From Rhodospirillaceae bacterium (GTDB taxonomy: Bacteria; Pseudomonadota; Alphaproteobacteria; Bin65): 64,000 bases of DNA. How positions within the stretch are numbered: the first letter of the stretch is position 1; every line of letters starts with the position of its first letter. The stretch lies in assembly GCA_026709535.1 (NCBI GenBank), contig JAPOST010000161.1, forward strand, positions 1-64,000, read 5' to 3'. Positions 1 to 12,905 of this stretch are shown one piece after another. Position numbers and translations under genes: made by a program. The notes under the pieces were generated by a model, which was given only the letters and a program-made list of their open reading frames with translations, was not told the origin of the DNA and ran no database searches.

Positions 1-1
1 T

Positions 2-529
2 CTAGTTTCCTCTCCACCGTATCTGACGGATCGGCGCGTCAAGCGCAACAACGCCAGGACCGCCCTTCATGACCATGGCCGCCAGAACGGCAATGACCAG
101 CGTCTCCTTGGAGAAGAAGTCTGGGTAGATAACCAAGCCGATCACCAGAGCCATGACAAACAAGACGGCTGCTGCAAACCGCGATGCCAGACCGAGCATC
201 AATAGGATAGGAATAAAGCTTTCAGCCCAGATGACCGGATGCATCAAAATGTTGTGAACCCATTCCGGTATCGCGTGGCCGAAGTACTTGTACTCAGCGA
301 AGACAAACTCCTGATTGCTCTTGATCGTCCACGGCAACGGTATGCTCATGAAGCCGATATCTATCTTCTGATCGACACGGGTCAGAGCAGATCGGAAAAA
401 GAATAAGCCGACCGCGAACCGGGCGCCTAATGCAAGTAACGAATAAGGGATAAACTCGAATAGGCGAAAGAAACGCTGAACCAGACCGTCAAATCCCTTT
501 TCCTTCAGCTGTGTCTCTTTCATTCGCAT
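2..529 (-). CDS. DoxX-family membrane protein, last gene of a bufferin-type operon
   Basis: About 175 residues with four hydrophobic segments and the DoxX-type pattern (GARFAVGLFFFRSAL near the N-terminus, then a WAESFIPILLMLGLASRF segment). DoxX-like proteins commonly close operons that encode DUF2282 precursors and DUF692 enzymes. Their exact role there is not settled, but a membrane redox or metal-related function is usually proposed. The ATG at 529 lies 46 bases after the preceding stop, with a purine-rich stretch before it. An in-frame start at 658 would overlap the upstream gene by 83 bases and add a non-hydrophobic extension, so it was not chosen. The stop codon is at the very edge of the window (2-4), so the gene is complete. 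Confidence 0.85.
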   Translation of the reverse strand: MRMKETQLKEKGFDGLVQRFFRLFEFIPYSLLALGARFAVGLFFFRSALTRVDQKIDIGFMSIPLPWTIKSNQEFVFAEYKYFGHAIPEWVHNILMHPVIWAESFIPILLMLGLASRFAAAVLFVMALVIGLVIYPDFFSKETLVIAVLAAMVMKGGPGVVALDAPIRQIRWRGN

Positions 530-575
530 AGATGCTCGCTCTATTTTTGCTGAAATGATGCTTTTGCGTGCGGTT

Positions 576-1340
576 TCAGGCCAATTCCGCCGTCCGCGTG
601 AATTCAGCACGGAAAGTACCGCGCCCCAAATGTCCGCCCAAGGCGGTGGCGAGGTCAAAGCATTCCTCCGCCTTGGCGCCCGCAGTAGCTGCCGCGCCCA
701 ATGTCATACCAGCCGCGAGAGCCTGAGCAAATATGAAATCACCAGGCGACAACAAGGTCACACTCACCTCGGCGTCTGGCCGGAGTATCAGCACTTGTTG
801 CGCCCCTTCCGGCGATGGATTGGGCAGAACATCGGCCCCCCACAGATCCCAGACCGGCCAGCCAGACGACATCAAGCGCGCACTAGGATGGAGGGTCAGT
901 TGAAGGTTGCCGCAGTCTTCTGGATCAAGATCGGCCAGATCCTCCGGTTGAAGCGACTCAGCATCCGCCTCGAAATATGCTTCATTCACCGCCCATTCTA
1001 CCCGGGCCAGATCAGGAAGGAACGGCAGTTCGCCGACTGCGAGTTCGAAATCTTCCAGGAACGTAGCGAAGTCGGCGCCATACCTGTAAAGCGGCGGTTC
1101 CTGCGGAGGATGTTCTGCGATAAAACGACTGGCCAAGACGATAAAATTCTCGTCGCCCACTAGTGTGTGTATTGTCGGAAACGCGGCTTCCAGCACTCCC
1201 GTCAGCGATGCGAAAATATTGTTCCGATAAATGCCGAATCGATGCGCGTTCTCCATACGGTCTCCGCCGAGCGCTGCCGAGACGCGCATGTCACTGCCGA
1301 GCAATTCGGCGCCGAAGGCTGCTTGAAGGTCACGCAACAT
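576..1340 (-). CDS. bufC: DUF2063 protein, BufC-like partner of the DUF692 enzyme
   Basis: A 254-residue protein whose N-terminal half shows the DUF2063 pattern ([20 protein letters not shown], then LVGDENF and [20 protein letters not shown]). Proteins of this family (BufC/HvfC) sit next to DUF692 enzymes and are thought to carry an RRE-like domain that presents the precursor peptide. The ATG at 1340 overlaps the end of the DUF692 gene by 11 bases, which suggests translational coupling. The longer open frame up to 1403 adds a basic segment unlike the family and was not used. Family assignment is by pattern; the function is inferred from the neighbours. Confidence 0.85.
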   Translation of the reverse strand: MLRDLQAAFGAELLGSDMRVSAALGGDRMENAHRFGIYRNNIFASLTGVLEAAFPTIHTLVGDENFIVLASRFIAEHPPQEPPLYRYGADFATFLEDFELAVGELPFLPDLARVEWAVNEAYFEADAESLQPEDLADLDPEDCGNLQLTLHPSARLMSSGWPVWDLWGADVLPNPSPEGAQQVLILRPDAEVSVTLLSPGDFIFAQALAAGMTLGAAATAGAKAEECFDLATALGGHLGRGTFRAEFTRTAELA

Positions 1341-2229
1341 TGACAAGCATCTTGTTGGCTGCAACGAGTTGATCAAGAGCGGCTTGGGCTTTCGCCGCTT
1401 CACCCAACAGCACGTCTAAAGCGGGCAGGTTCAGATCCCATTCCATCAACACCGGCTTGGGACCGATCCGCTCAAGGGCTTCGTCCAGCAAGTTCCAGAC
1501 CACGTCCTTCACGGGCGATCCATGATCGTCAATCAAAACGGGATGGCCGTCCCATTCCGAGTCGGAATGGCCGGCAACGTGGATTTCGCCAACCAGCGCA
1601 CCCGGCACGGCATTCAGGAAATCCCTTGGATCGTATCCATGATTCCGACTACTGACGTAGACATTATTGACGTCGAGTAACAAGCCACAACCGCTTCGCC
1701 GCGCCGTCTCCGCGCAGAACTCCCATTCCGGAATCGTTGATTGAGCAAAGGTTACGTAGGATGATGGGTTCTCGATCAGAACCTGCATCCCCAAGGCCTC
1801 CTGAGCTTGGCTTATATTGCGCACCAGTATGTCCAGCGCTTCCTCAGTATAGGGGAGTGGCAGCAGATCGTTAAGATAGACACCGCCGGCAGTGCTCCAT
1901 GACATGTGTTCCGAAACCAGACTCGGCTGGAACCTGTCGACCAGGGAGCGCAGCCGTTTCAGATGTTCGAAGTCCAACCCTTCCGCACTGCCAAGAGACA
2001 GCCCGACGCCGTGGCAGCTCAAGGGATAGTTTCGACGAATTGTTTCGAGAGTCGCGAGCCGAGACCCGCCGGGACAAACATAGTTTTCGGAATGGACTTC
2101 CAGCCAAGCAACTCCTGGCTGGTCTTTCAGGAACTCGCCAAAGTGGATGTGACGCAGACCGATCCCGGCCGCAACTGGAACCGGATAGCTTTCGAATTCA
2201 GTTGTCAGGGGCGTGCCGACGGAGGTCAT
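1330..2229 (-). CDS. bufB: DUF692/MNIO-family iron enzyme, BufB-like RiPP maturase
   Basis: A 299-residue TIM-barrel protein of the DUF692 (multinuclear non-haem iron-dependent oxidase, MNIO) family. The characteristic metal-site segments are all visible in order: [59 protein letters not shown] and LMEWD. MNIO enzymes modify cysteine or other residues of small precursor peptides; BufB enzymes act on bufferin precursors to create copper-binding groups. The adjacent secreted four-cysteine DUF2282 protein is the likely substrate. The ATG at 2229 is preferred; an upstream in-frame TTG (2238) also exists. Catalytic residues appear intact. Confidence 0.92.
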   Translation of the reverse strand: MTSVGTPLTTEFESYPVPVAAGIGLRHIHFGEFLKDQPGVAWLEVHSENYVCPGGSRLATLETIRRNYPLSCHGVGLSLGSAEGLDFEHLKRLRSLVDRFQPSLVSEHMSWSTAGGVYLNDLLPLPYTEEALDILVRNISQAQEALGMQVLIENPSSYVTFAQSTIPEWEFCAETARRSGCGLLLDVNNVYVSSRNHGYDPRDFLNAVPGALVGEIHVAGHSDSEWDGHPVLIDDHGSPVKDVVWNLLDEALERIGPKPVLMEWDLNLPALDVLLGEAAKAQAALDQLVAANKMLVNVA

Positions 2230-2338
2230 GGCAATCAAAGGTCAGCAACGAAACAGTCTCCTAACGAGCAATAGTCAAGGCCCAAACAAACAGTACTATA
2301 GCTGCCCGAACGCTTGATCGACAGTGTCAAGATGGGCT

Positions 2339-2368
2339 GCCCCGGCCGCGCTATCGCGTGGCCGGGGC
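2339..2368 (-). promoter_or_regulatory. Strong hairpin between precursor and modification genes
   Basis: A GC-rich inverted repeat begins 13 bases after the DUF2282 stop codon: arm GCCCCGGCC plus inner GCG/CGC pairs around a four-base loop. On the minus-strand transcript it is not followed by a U run, so it is not a classical terminator. It more likely stabilises the precursor mRNA or partly attenuates read-through into bufB, giving more precursor than enzyme. Function is inferred from position and structure only. Confidence 0.6.
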
Positions 2369-2381
2369 GATAATACGCGCG

Positions 2382-2675
2382 TTAACTGGACTTCTTCTTC
2401 GGATTGACACCCTTGAACGGCTTCAGGCTACCTCCAGCTTCTGTGCATGCAGCGGCCGAGGAAACGCCCTTCCACTCGCCGCCGTCATAGCTGACCTTCG
2501 ACTGACCGGCGCAGCTGTGCGTGCCGGCGGCGTTGCCGCAATCGTTTTCACCTGCTTTCGAGATACCATAGCACTTTACCTTGCCGGCCATCGCCGGAGA
2601 GGCGGTGGTGACGGCGGCAAAGGAAACCGCACCAGCAACGGCAGCAGCAATGGTCAAAGCTTTACTCGTCTTCAT
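2382..2675 (-). CDS. bufA1: DUF2282 secreted four-cysteine protein, BufA1-like bufferin precursor
   Basis: A 97-residue protein with a signal peptide (hydrophobic core AAAVAGAVSFAAV, cleavage near SPAMA-GK) and a mature part with four cysteines in the DUF2282 arrangement (KCYGI, DCGNAAG, HSCAGQS, AACTEAGGSL), ending in a lysine-rich tail. DUF2282 proteins are the BufA1 precursors that MNIO enzymes modify; mature bufferins are reported to bind copper and protect the cell. The second of two tandem ATGs (2675) is preferred because GAGGAG lies five bases upstream of it, versus two bases for the first (2678). First gene of the four-gene operon. No linked ECF sigma/anti-sigma pair is present, although bufferin operons often have one. 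Confidence 0.9.
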   Translation of the reverse strand: MKTSKALTIAAAVAGAVSFAAVTTASPAMAGKVKCYGISKAGENDCGNAAGTHSCAGQSKVSYDGGEWKGVSSAAACTEAGGSLKPFKGVNPKKKSS

Positions 2676-2924
2676 CATAACTCCTCAATTCAGGGATGGT
2701 TGTGCGACAGATAGCTTACCTAACGTCTGTCACGATCCTTGCCCACTCAATCGAAATCACAAGAACGTGGCAACAACTTTACCGGTTTAAGGTCATTTCT
2801 CCAACTGTTGAAAAAATGGCCCCATGAGTCAGACCAGCCCCTCCCCTTGACTAAACATGCTTCCAAGTGGATTGATTTGTGTTTGGGCGCAAGCGCCGCG
2901 CGTAGTTTTGGGAAACCGAGTTCA

Positions 2925-3310
2925 TCATGCTCGCACGCGGACGATCTCTCGCAGCCGCTCGCGAACACGCTCATAGAGACTGGTACGGCAACATCCCGGT
3001 CAACTTCGAGGGTAACGACTACGGCATAAGCGATCGGACCATCCAGTCCACCGGCTGCTGATGGGCACGAGACATCAAGAACGCCATTGCCGTCATCAAC
3101 GAATTCTAAGGGGTCTTCGCCTTCCCAGTTCTGGTGATAGACGGTACCTTTGCCGAGTGCATTGTGCGACGGCTGGTGCTTCACGTTGCTGGCGCCTGTA
3201 GAGATTTTCTTGTCGCCGCTGGAGCCAGCCTTGAACGCCACAAGGCGGTACATGCGATGCGAATGCGTGATAGGCGTCAGCCACGCGATTGCGGTTGCCG
3301 AGGTTGTCCA
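2925..3310 (-). pseudogene. Remnant of a subtilisin-like (S8) peptidase gene, C-terminal part
   Basis: The minus strand encodes fragments that together match the C-terminal region of large S8-family peptidases: AIAWLTPITHSHRMYR, then GKGTVYHQNWEG, DPLEFVDDGNGVLDVSCPSA, GGLDGPIAYAVVVTLEV. A frameshift near 2985 follows, and the natural end continues in another frame as SLYERVRERLREIVRVRA plus stop. Upstream an in-frame TGA closes the frame just before the first fragment, and no catalytic domain was found. This is therefore a decayed, truncated gene. The open frame 2747-3253 runs through the frameshift and should not be read as an intact protein. The parent may be of the S8 type found near AAA ATPases in defence loci, but that is uncertain. 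Confidence 0.6.
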
Positions 3311-3673
3311 TCACGGCCCCATCCCCCGAGCGCCAGCGAGGGCCTGCTCGACGGAGGCGCGGCGATGAAGGTCATGCTGCCCGCCTTCCATACCGTGCTG
3401 TCATCTACCCGGAGCCCGCGTAGGGTGAGCGGGGGTCAGATCCGCACCAGAGCCAAGCCTTGTGATCTTGCGCGGGTGCCGACCTTCGCCGGCGCGCAAC
3501 GGCCAGATGCCCCATCGCGTATGCGCGCAAGGGACGATTCACAATAAACCTCTTGCGCTTCAAATTGAGCTATCTTGCTCTAGAGCGGGTCATAAATGGC
3601 GGCATGGACAGCAATCCGCGGCGGACCAGCAATCCGATGATGGGTCAGCGGAGGTCGGCTACGTGGCCCGTCA
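3311..3673. other. Intergenic region, no gene recognised
   Basis: About 360 bases between the ligA stop and the peptidase remnant. All open frames are short, overlap each other on both strands and show no family pattern. It may hold the further decayed upstream part of the S8 peptidase gene and the end of the ligA transcript; no clear terminator was seen. Confidence 0.4.
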
Positions 3674-7473
<3,800 letters not shown>

Positions 7474-7513
7474 ACATCCGGCTGTGTGGCCGGAAGTTGG
7501 TATCGAACCGGCA

Positions 7514-8452
7514 TCAGAAAATCCGGTCCATCATGCGTCCGAACCATGATCGGCCAGTGCTCTTCACGATCAATCGATCGGTCTTTGCTGGCGTCTTGGG
7601 CTGTCCACGGCTAAGGGTAGTTGTTATCCCAGTGGTGTTGATTGGACTTGATCGTTTGCCTTGTAACAGTGCGAGGCTGTCAGAATACCACCGGCTTTTC
7701 GGGAAGTTATGTCCCAATACCGCCGCGGTTCGCCGCGCCTCGTTACGAAGCCCCAGTGCAATATAGCTTTCGGTCATTCGATGCAGTGCTTCCGGCATGT
7801 GCCGCGATGTCTGGTATTCCTTGATGACGGTCTTGAACCGGTTGATGGCAGAAAGATACAGATCCTTCGACTGATAGAAGCGGCCAATCTCCATCTCATG
7901 GCCAGCCAGATGATCACTCAAGGCGGTCGCTTTCTGCCTCGAATCGACAGCATATTTTGAGGTCGGGTAACGTTCGGCGACGATCATGAATTCCGTATAG
8001 GCGCGGCGGGTGAAGTTCTGATCTCTCTTTGTGTCACGCACTTCCTCAAAATAGCTCAGCGCTTTCAGATAGTGGGCATAAGCCACGTCCTTGTGCGCCG
8101 GATGCAGACTCAGGAACCGATTCAGCGTCAAACGGGCAGTGTGGTATTCTTTGGCTTTGTAATACGCATAGGCTACCATCAACTGCGACCGTGCGGCCCA
8201 AGTGGAGTAGGGATGTTGCCGGTCCACCTCGCTAAAGTATTTGGCGGCCTGCTTGTAATCCCTTTTGCGCATCAGGTCCTGACCCTGACTGTAGAGCTGT
8301 TGGACCGTTCCCTCGATGTACGTATCGTCCGCTTTCGGACCAAATATATCCAGGTTGCTGCAGCCGCTGACCAAGGAAGCAGCCACAAGCGACGTTACGA
8401 TAGAGAGGCAAAGACGCGAACGGAAAATTTGGCGGGGTTCATTAGCAGTCAT
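7514..8452 (-). CDS. bamD: Outer membrane assembly lipoprotein BamD
   Basis: Essential lipoprotein of the BAM complex that inserts beta-barrel proteins into the outer membrane. 312 residues. The N-terminus has a signal sequence with a lipobox (SLVSGC, cysteine 31), followed by tetratricopeptide-type helices typical of BamD/ComL (YxxGQDLMRKRDYKQAAKYF, HPYSTWAARSQLMVAYAYYK, ALSYFEEVRDTKRDQ). The C-terminal tail is basic and low in complexity. It is separated from lpxC by about 180 bases, so it may have its own promoter as well as read-through, and it is followed after 40 bases by recN. Confidence 0.95.
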   Translation of the reverse strand: MTANEPRQIFRSRLCLSIVTSLVAASLVSGCSNLDIFGPKADDTYIEGTVQQLYSQGQDLMRKRDYKQAAKYFSEVDRQHPYSTWAARSQLMVAYAYYKAKEYHTARLTLNRFLSLHPAHKDVAYAHYLKALSYFEEVRDTKRDQNFTRRAYTEFMIVAERYPTSKYAVDSRQKATALSDHLAGHEMEIGRFYQSKDLYLSAINRFKTVIKEYQTSRHMPEALHRMTESYIALGLRNEARRTAAVLGHNFPKSRWYSDSLALLQGKRSSPINTTGITTTLSRGQPKTPAKTDRLIVKSTGRSWFGRMMDRIF

Positions 8453-8634
8453 GGCAAAACGCTCTCATGCTAGGCACTGCGAAAGACATACTGCAGTTTT
8501 ATGATTGTAACTGTATGCCATACACGCCAGCCAAGACGCTACATGTCTTTCACCACGCAAGTCGAAGGCTCAGGAAGCCCATGGCGTTATAGTGACATGC
8601 TCGAAAGGAGCGGTAGAAGCCCGTCAGAGACGGT

Positions 8635-9618
8635 TCAGGCTTTCGCGGCAACCGCCTGGAGGTGTTCTTCCGTGCTTGCGCTAGCCACCGCTGACAGATC
8701 GCCTATCTCCACAAACCGCCAAGACGATTCGTCGGCAAAGAGGCTACGCAGCAACTGGTTGTTCAAGTCGTGGCCAGGCTTGTAGCCGTGGAAATGACCG
8801 ATAATCCGGGCGCCGGCAAGGCGAAGGTCACCCAGAGAATCAAGTAACTTGTGCCGAACGAATTCATCGTGAAACCGCAGGCCTTCCGGACTCAAGACCA
8901 CGTTGTCGTCAACGATCACCGCATTGCCCAGCGACCCGCCGCGGGCCAGGCCAGCTGCATGCAGCCCTTCAATTTCGCGACGGAAACCGAATGTTCGGGC
9001 AGGCGCCAAGTCGCGCCGGAAGGAACCGTCTGAAAGGTCAAAAGCCCGGAATTGTCGGCCGATCACGTCAGAGGCGAATTCGATTTCGATGCTGAACGTG
9101 CTGCCGCCACCCGGAATCAGCGCGGCTGATTTTTCCTCGTATCGAATGGATACCGGTTTTAGAATCTCTATCGCACGGCGCGGCGCGCTCAACTCTTGTA
9201 CGCCGACGCATTCGATCAAAAACGCGAACGGTTCCGAACTTCCATCCATGATCGGCAATTCTGGTCCATTGACCTCGACCACGATGTTGTCGACATCCAG
9301 ACCGGCCAGCGCCGCCATCAGATGCTCGACCGTGCCAACAGCTATGCCATCAGCGTTACCGATCGTCGTGCAAAAGCGCGTGTCCACCACATGATCCCAT
9401 CGCGCCGCAATCTCGGCGCCACGGGCGGCTACATCCGTCCGACGGAAAACGATTCCGGTATCGGCCTCTGCAGGGATGAGCGCCATACCGACATTCGAGC
9501 CCGAATGCAATCCGACACCAGCGCATGAGATCGTGTCTTTGAGGGTGGTTTGGTTCAACCAACCTCCCTGTGGCGAGTCGTTTAGTCGACGCAACCCTGA
9601 GTTTTCAATCGCTACCAT
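8635..9618 (-). CDS. lpxC: UDP-3-O-acyl-N-acetylglucosamine deacetylase LpxC
   Basis: Catalyses the committed, zinc-dependent deacetylation step of lipid A synthesis. 327 residues with both duplicated domains and the expected zinc and catalytic residues: the histidine in TVEHLMAAL, histidine and aspartate in HKLLDSLGDL, and the histidine in GHFHGYKPGHDL. GVGLHSG near the N-terminus is diagnostic. The ATG at 9618 is used; the frame also has an upstream TTG at 9624. It follows ftsZ after about 210 bases without an overlapping gene, so a promoter may lie in 9620-9830. Confidence 0.97.
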   Translation of the reverse strand: MVAIENSGLRRLNDSPQGGWLNQTTLKDTISCAGVGLHSGSNVGMALIPAEADTGIVFRRTDVAARGAEIAARWDHVVDTRFCTTIGNADGIAVGTVEHLMAALAGLDVDNIVVEVNGPELPIMDGSSEPFAFLIECVGVQELSAPRRAIEILKPVSIRYEEKSAALIPGGGSTFSIEIEFASDVIGRQFRAFDLSDGSFRRDLAPARTFGFRREIEGLHAAGLARGGSLGNAVIVDDNVVLSPEGLRFHDEFVRHKLLDSLGDLRLAGARIIGHFHGYKPGHDLNNQLLRSLFADESSWRFVEIGDLSAVASASTEEHLQAVAAKA

Positions 9619-9830
9619 TGGCAATCATTTTTTCGTACTACTCTTAAAGTTGTTCTTGGATGAGCTTCCAATACCGCTGACGCCGCGGTGATTGAAGGCC
9701 GGGCGCTGGACACGATCTCAATGATAGAACGCTGCTTCCTTTGACTTATTGAGCAATAATTACTCATCGGCAGGTTCGATGTGCAAATCACTCTTTGTTA
9801 CGCCATATTACATCCCCCTACCGCATCGGA

Positions 9831-11540
9831 TCAATTCGCCTGACGGCGTAAAAATGCCGGTATTTCCAGAAGATCATCATCTGTCGTCATATCGACCTTA
9901 CTGGTGACCAAGCGAATTCCGTTGTCAATTTGGGGCTTGGCGGCAGCATCTTCTTCAGAATTGTCCTCCACTTCGTCGCTAACGCGGTCGTTTTGCTGAG
10001 CACCGTTCTGGTCCGCCGATGGTTTCTTGCGGCGGTTGAGCAAGAAGGAAAACATGGAGGCCCGCGTGCCTGCAATCGCTTCCTCCTTCTCGGCTGGTGC
10101 CGGTTCATGCTTGATGCCTTCTTTGGAGCAGGTTTCATAACGCGGCTCTGGACGCAGTGCGAGTTGCGGTCGCGTATCCTGGATAATCTGTCCGGTCTCT
10201 GCCGATGGAAGCATGGTAACAGTTCCCTTGCGTTGGCCGTTCAGCGACTCAACCGCAGCTTCTTCGGTCGATAATCCTTCAGACAGGATGCCGGTCGCCG
10301 CTTCAACCTCATGATGCGAGATGGCATGGATATGATTTTCTTCTTCAGCCGTGTCGGCCGCCGCTTCGGAAAACATGTCGGACTGGGTGGAATCGTCAGG
10401 TTGCTCGCTGGAGTCTGCAATCTCAGACGCCGCGACCTGCGGCGGCGCTTGGGTTTCAATGGTTTCGACCGGGTAATCGGAGACCTGATCCAGCAAGGGG
10501 TCGTGCTCTATTTCGTGCGCGGCCGCCGGTTTGAGAAGCTTGACATCGGTTGGCCACTGCATCGCTGTCGTCGCGCTTTCGATACCAGTCGCGAATACCG
10601 ACACCCTGATTTTACCTTGAAGTTCCCGATCGAAAGCGGACCCGAAGACGATGTTGGCTGTCGGATCAACCTCGTCACGAACACGGTTGGCGGCGTCGTT
10701 GACCTCGTAGAGTGTCAGGTCGGGGCCGCCGGAGATATTGATCAGCAGACCGCGGGCACCTTTGATGGAAATTTCATCAAGCAGGGGATTGGCGATTGCC
10801 GCTTCCGCCGCCTTGATGGCGCGACCTTCGCCGTCTGCTTCGCCGACGCCCATCATGGCCTTGCCCATTTCGGACATGACAGTGCGAACGTCCGCGAAGT
10901 CCAGATTGATGAGCCCGGGCAGGACCATCAAGCCGGTGATGCTGCGGACGCCCGAAACCAATACGTCATCCGCCATCCGGGCTGCATCGGCAAAGGTCGT
11001 GTGCTCGTCGACGACCTCGAACAAGTTCTGGTTGGGGATGATGATCAAGGTATCGACGACATTCTGCAGTTCCTGCAGCCCTTCTTCTGCCAAGCGCATC
11101 CGCCGAGACCCTTCAAAATTAAAGGGCATGGTTACGATGCCGACAGTCAGAATGTTATTGTCGCGCGCCGAACGGGCAACCACCGGCGCTGCGCCTGTTC
11201 CAGTGCCACCGCCGAAACCGGCGGTGATGAAGACAATGTGATTGCCCTGAAGATGCTGTGCAATCTGGTCAATCTCTTCCTCCGCTGAAGCTCGGCCGAT
11301 TTCCGGCCGACAACCTGCACCAAGTCCTTCAGTGGATTTCAGTCCCAACTGAATTTGGCTGTCGCATTTAGATTCGGCAAGTGATTGAGCGTCGGTGTTG
11401 GCCACGACATATTTTACGCCTTCGATATTGGCGTTCAGCATGTTGTTGACGGCATTGCAGCCAGCGCCGCCAATACCGAAGACCAAAACATGAGGACGCA
11501 GATGAGGAAGAGTTTGAGGCATGGATAGGTTGAGAGTCAT
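9831..11540 (-). CDS. ftsZ: Cell division GTPase FtsZ with a long C-terminal linker
   Basis: Tubulin-like GTPase forming the division ring at midcell. The core carries [14 protein letters not shown], the tubulin signature [13 protein letters not shown] and the T7-loop region ([20 protein letters not shown]). After about residue 320 comes a long acidic, low-complexity linker of roughly 230 residues, then the conserved C-terminal peptide [14 protein letters not shown], which binds FtsA and other partners. The start is ATG 11540, with AGGAGG six bases upstream; the open frame to 11567 extends past this ribosome site. At 569 residues it is much longer than the E. coli protein, as is usual in alphaproteobacteria. 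Confidence 0.97.
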   Translation of the reverse strand: MTLNLSMPQTLPHLRPHVLVFGIGGAGCNAVNNMLNANIEGVKYVVANTDAQSLAESKCDSQIQLGLKSTEGLGAGCRPEIGRASAEEEIDQIAQHLQGNHIVFITAGFGGGTGTGAAPVVARSARDNNILTVGIVTMPFNFEGSRRMRLAEEGLQELQNVVDTLIIIPNQNLFEVVDEHTTFADAARMADDVLVSGVRSITGLMVLPGLINLDFADVRTVMSEMGKAMMGVGEADGEGRAIKAAEAAIANPLLDEISIKGARGLLINISGGPDLTLYEVNDAANRVRDEVDPTANIVFGSAFDRELQGKIRVSVFATGIESATTAMQWPTDVKLLKPAAAHEIEHDPLLDQVSDYPVETIETQAPPQVAASEIADSSEQPDDSTQSDMFSEAAADTAEEENHIHAISHHEVEAATGILSEGLSTEEAAVESLNGQRKGTVTMLPSAETGQIIQDTRPQLALRPEPRYETCSKEGIKHEPAPAEKEEAIAGTRASMFSFLLNRRKKPSADQNGAQQNDRVSDEVEDNSEEDAAAKPQIDNGIRLVTSKVDMTTDDDLLEIPAFLRRQAN

Positions 11541-11613
11541 GATGGCCTCCTGAGTGGGAAACGACAAAATCGGGATTGGTTAGGTCTGGAGAAAGAGAGG
11601 TTGAGACAGTTCA

Positions 11614-12903
11614 TCAGAGATGCTCCCTCAGCCAGCCGCCTAAACGGCCAAAGACTCCAGACGTCGCGCTACGTGACTGGGCAGCGGCGAGTGCGCCTAA
11701 GGCGCTGCCCAGTCCGGCCGTATCAGTCCGGGTTTCAGCGGCGAAACAGAGCAAACCTGTGCACGTGGTATAGGCTTGGCTGGTGGCCGTTTCGGCAAGG
11801 CCGTCCAAGGGCAGAGCTCGGCCAATCCAGACCTTGCTGTCGAAAATTGAACCAGCGAGTTCAGGGACACCTCTCAGTTGACAGGCGCCGCCGGTCAATA
11901 CTACGCGGCGACTGTCTTTCGTCAGATATGGTGTGTCTCGTAGCCGGCTGCGCACCAATTCCAGCGTTTCTTCCAGCCGCGGTCGGATAATGCCGGTCAG
12001 CAGGCTTTTGGGCGCTGGTTGTGGCGGGGCATCCGAATGGGCACCAAGACACGGGATGTCGATGATCGCGCTGTCGTCCGCCGACGAGCGCATCGCGTTG
12101 CCGAAACGAATCTTCAGATTTTCTGCCTGTTCGATTGGGGTCGACAAGCCATGGGCCAGGTCATTCGTCACCTGCTGCCCGCCAACCGGGATACAGTCGG
12201 CAAAGACGATCTCGCCATCCTGAAAGACGGCAACGCTCGTGACGCCGGCGCCCATATCGATTACAGTTGCGCCAAGGTTTCGCTCGTCTTCTCCCAAGGT
12301 TGCCAGTCCAGCGGCATAGGGCGCCAATACGAAATGGTCGATTTTCAGGTGACAGCCGCGGATACAGGCTGCCAGGTTACGGATAGGTCCAGATTCGGCG
12401 GTCACAGTATAGATTTCGGCACCCAAGATTTTGCCGAACAGACCATGCGGGTCCCGGATCCCCCGCGCATCGTCAAGCCGGAAGCCCACAGGAATGGCAT
12501 GAATCAGTTCGCGATCAATCACGTTGTCAACGGAGTGCCCGCGGCGCAGGATACGTTTGATGTCAGTCGATCCGACCTCGCCGTTTACCGTCGGCACTTC
12601 AAACGACATGATTTCTGATTTGGGTCGACCGCAGCTGACAGAGGCGATCACCGATTTCACCGTTTCGCCCGTCATGTTTTCGGCGATATGGACAGTGTTG
12701 GCGATCGCGTCACGAGCCGAATCCATATCCACAACAGTGCCTCGCAGCATGCCGCGCATGTCGCATTTTCCGATGCCGACAACACGCAATTGCCCGGCTG
12801 CCTGAGCTTGAGCAATCAGGCACGTCACCTTGCTAGTGCCGATATCCAGCGCCACAATCAACTGGTTTCGGTTTGGTGCAGATGTACCGTTCAGACTGGC
12901 CAT
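11614..12903 (-). CDS. ftsA: Cell division protein FtsA
   Basis: Actin-fold ATPase that tethers FtsZ filaments to the inner membrane. 429 residues with IVALDIGTSKVTCLIA (phosphate 1), the 1C domain region between, phosphate 2 (TVIDMGAGVTSVAVF) and the adenosine motif (RVVLTGGACQLRGV). The C-terminus ends with an amphipathic helix (VFGRLGGWLREHL) that would anchor it to the membrane. It lies between ftsQ (2-base gap) and ftsZ (about 70-base gap), the universal order, and is presumably co-transcribed with both. Confidence 0.97.
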   Translation of the reverse strand: MASLNGTSAPNRNQLIVALDIGTSKVTCLIAQAQAAGQLRVVGIGKCDMRGMLRGTVVDMDSARDAIANTVHIAENMTGETVKSVIASVSCGRPKSEIMSFEVPTVNGEVGSTDIKRILRRGHSVDNVIDRELIHAIPVGFRLDDARGIRDPHGLFGKILGAEIYTVTAESGPIRNLAACIRGCHLKIDHFVLAPYAAGLATLGEDERNLGATVIDMGAGVTSVAVFQDGEIVFADCIPVGGQQVTNDLAHGLSTPIEQAENLKIRFGNAMRSSADDSAIIDIPCLGAHSDAPPQPAPKSLLTGIIRPRLEETLELVRSRLRDTPYLTKDSRRVVLTGGACQLRGVPELAGSIFDSKVWIGRALPLDGLAETATSQAYTTCTGLLCFAAETRTDTAGLGSALGALAAAQSRSATSGVFGRLGGWLREHL

Positions 12904-12905
12904 GT

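Noticed and set aside
2281-2340. Internal promoter (TTGACA and TATAGT) between bufA and bufB
   Set aside because: The hexamers are present on the minus strand but are 24 bases apart, too far for a standard promoter.
2747-3253. 168-residue open frame on the minus strand as an intact gene
   Set aside because: Its last third is out of frame with the family; the natural C-terminus continues in another frame, so it is part of a decayed peptidase gene.
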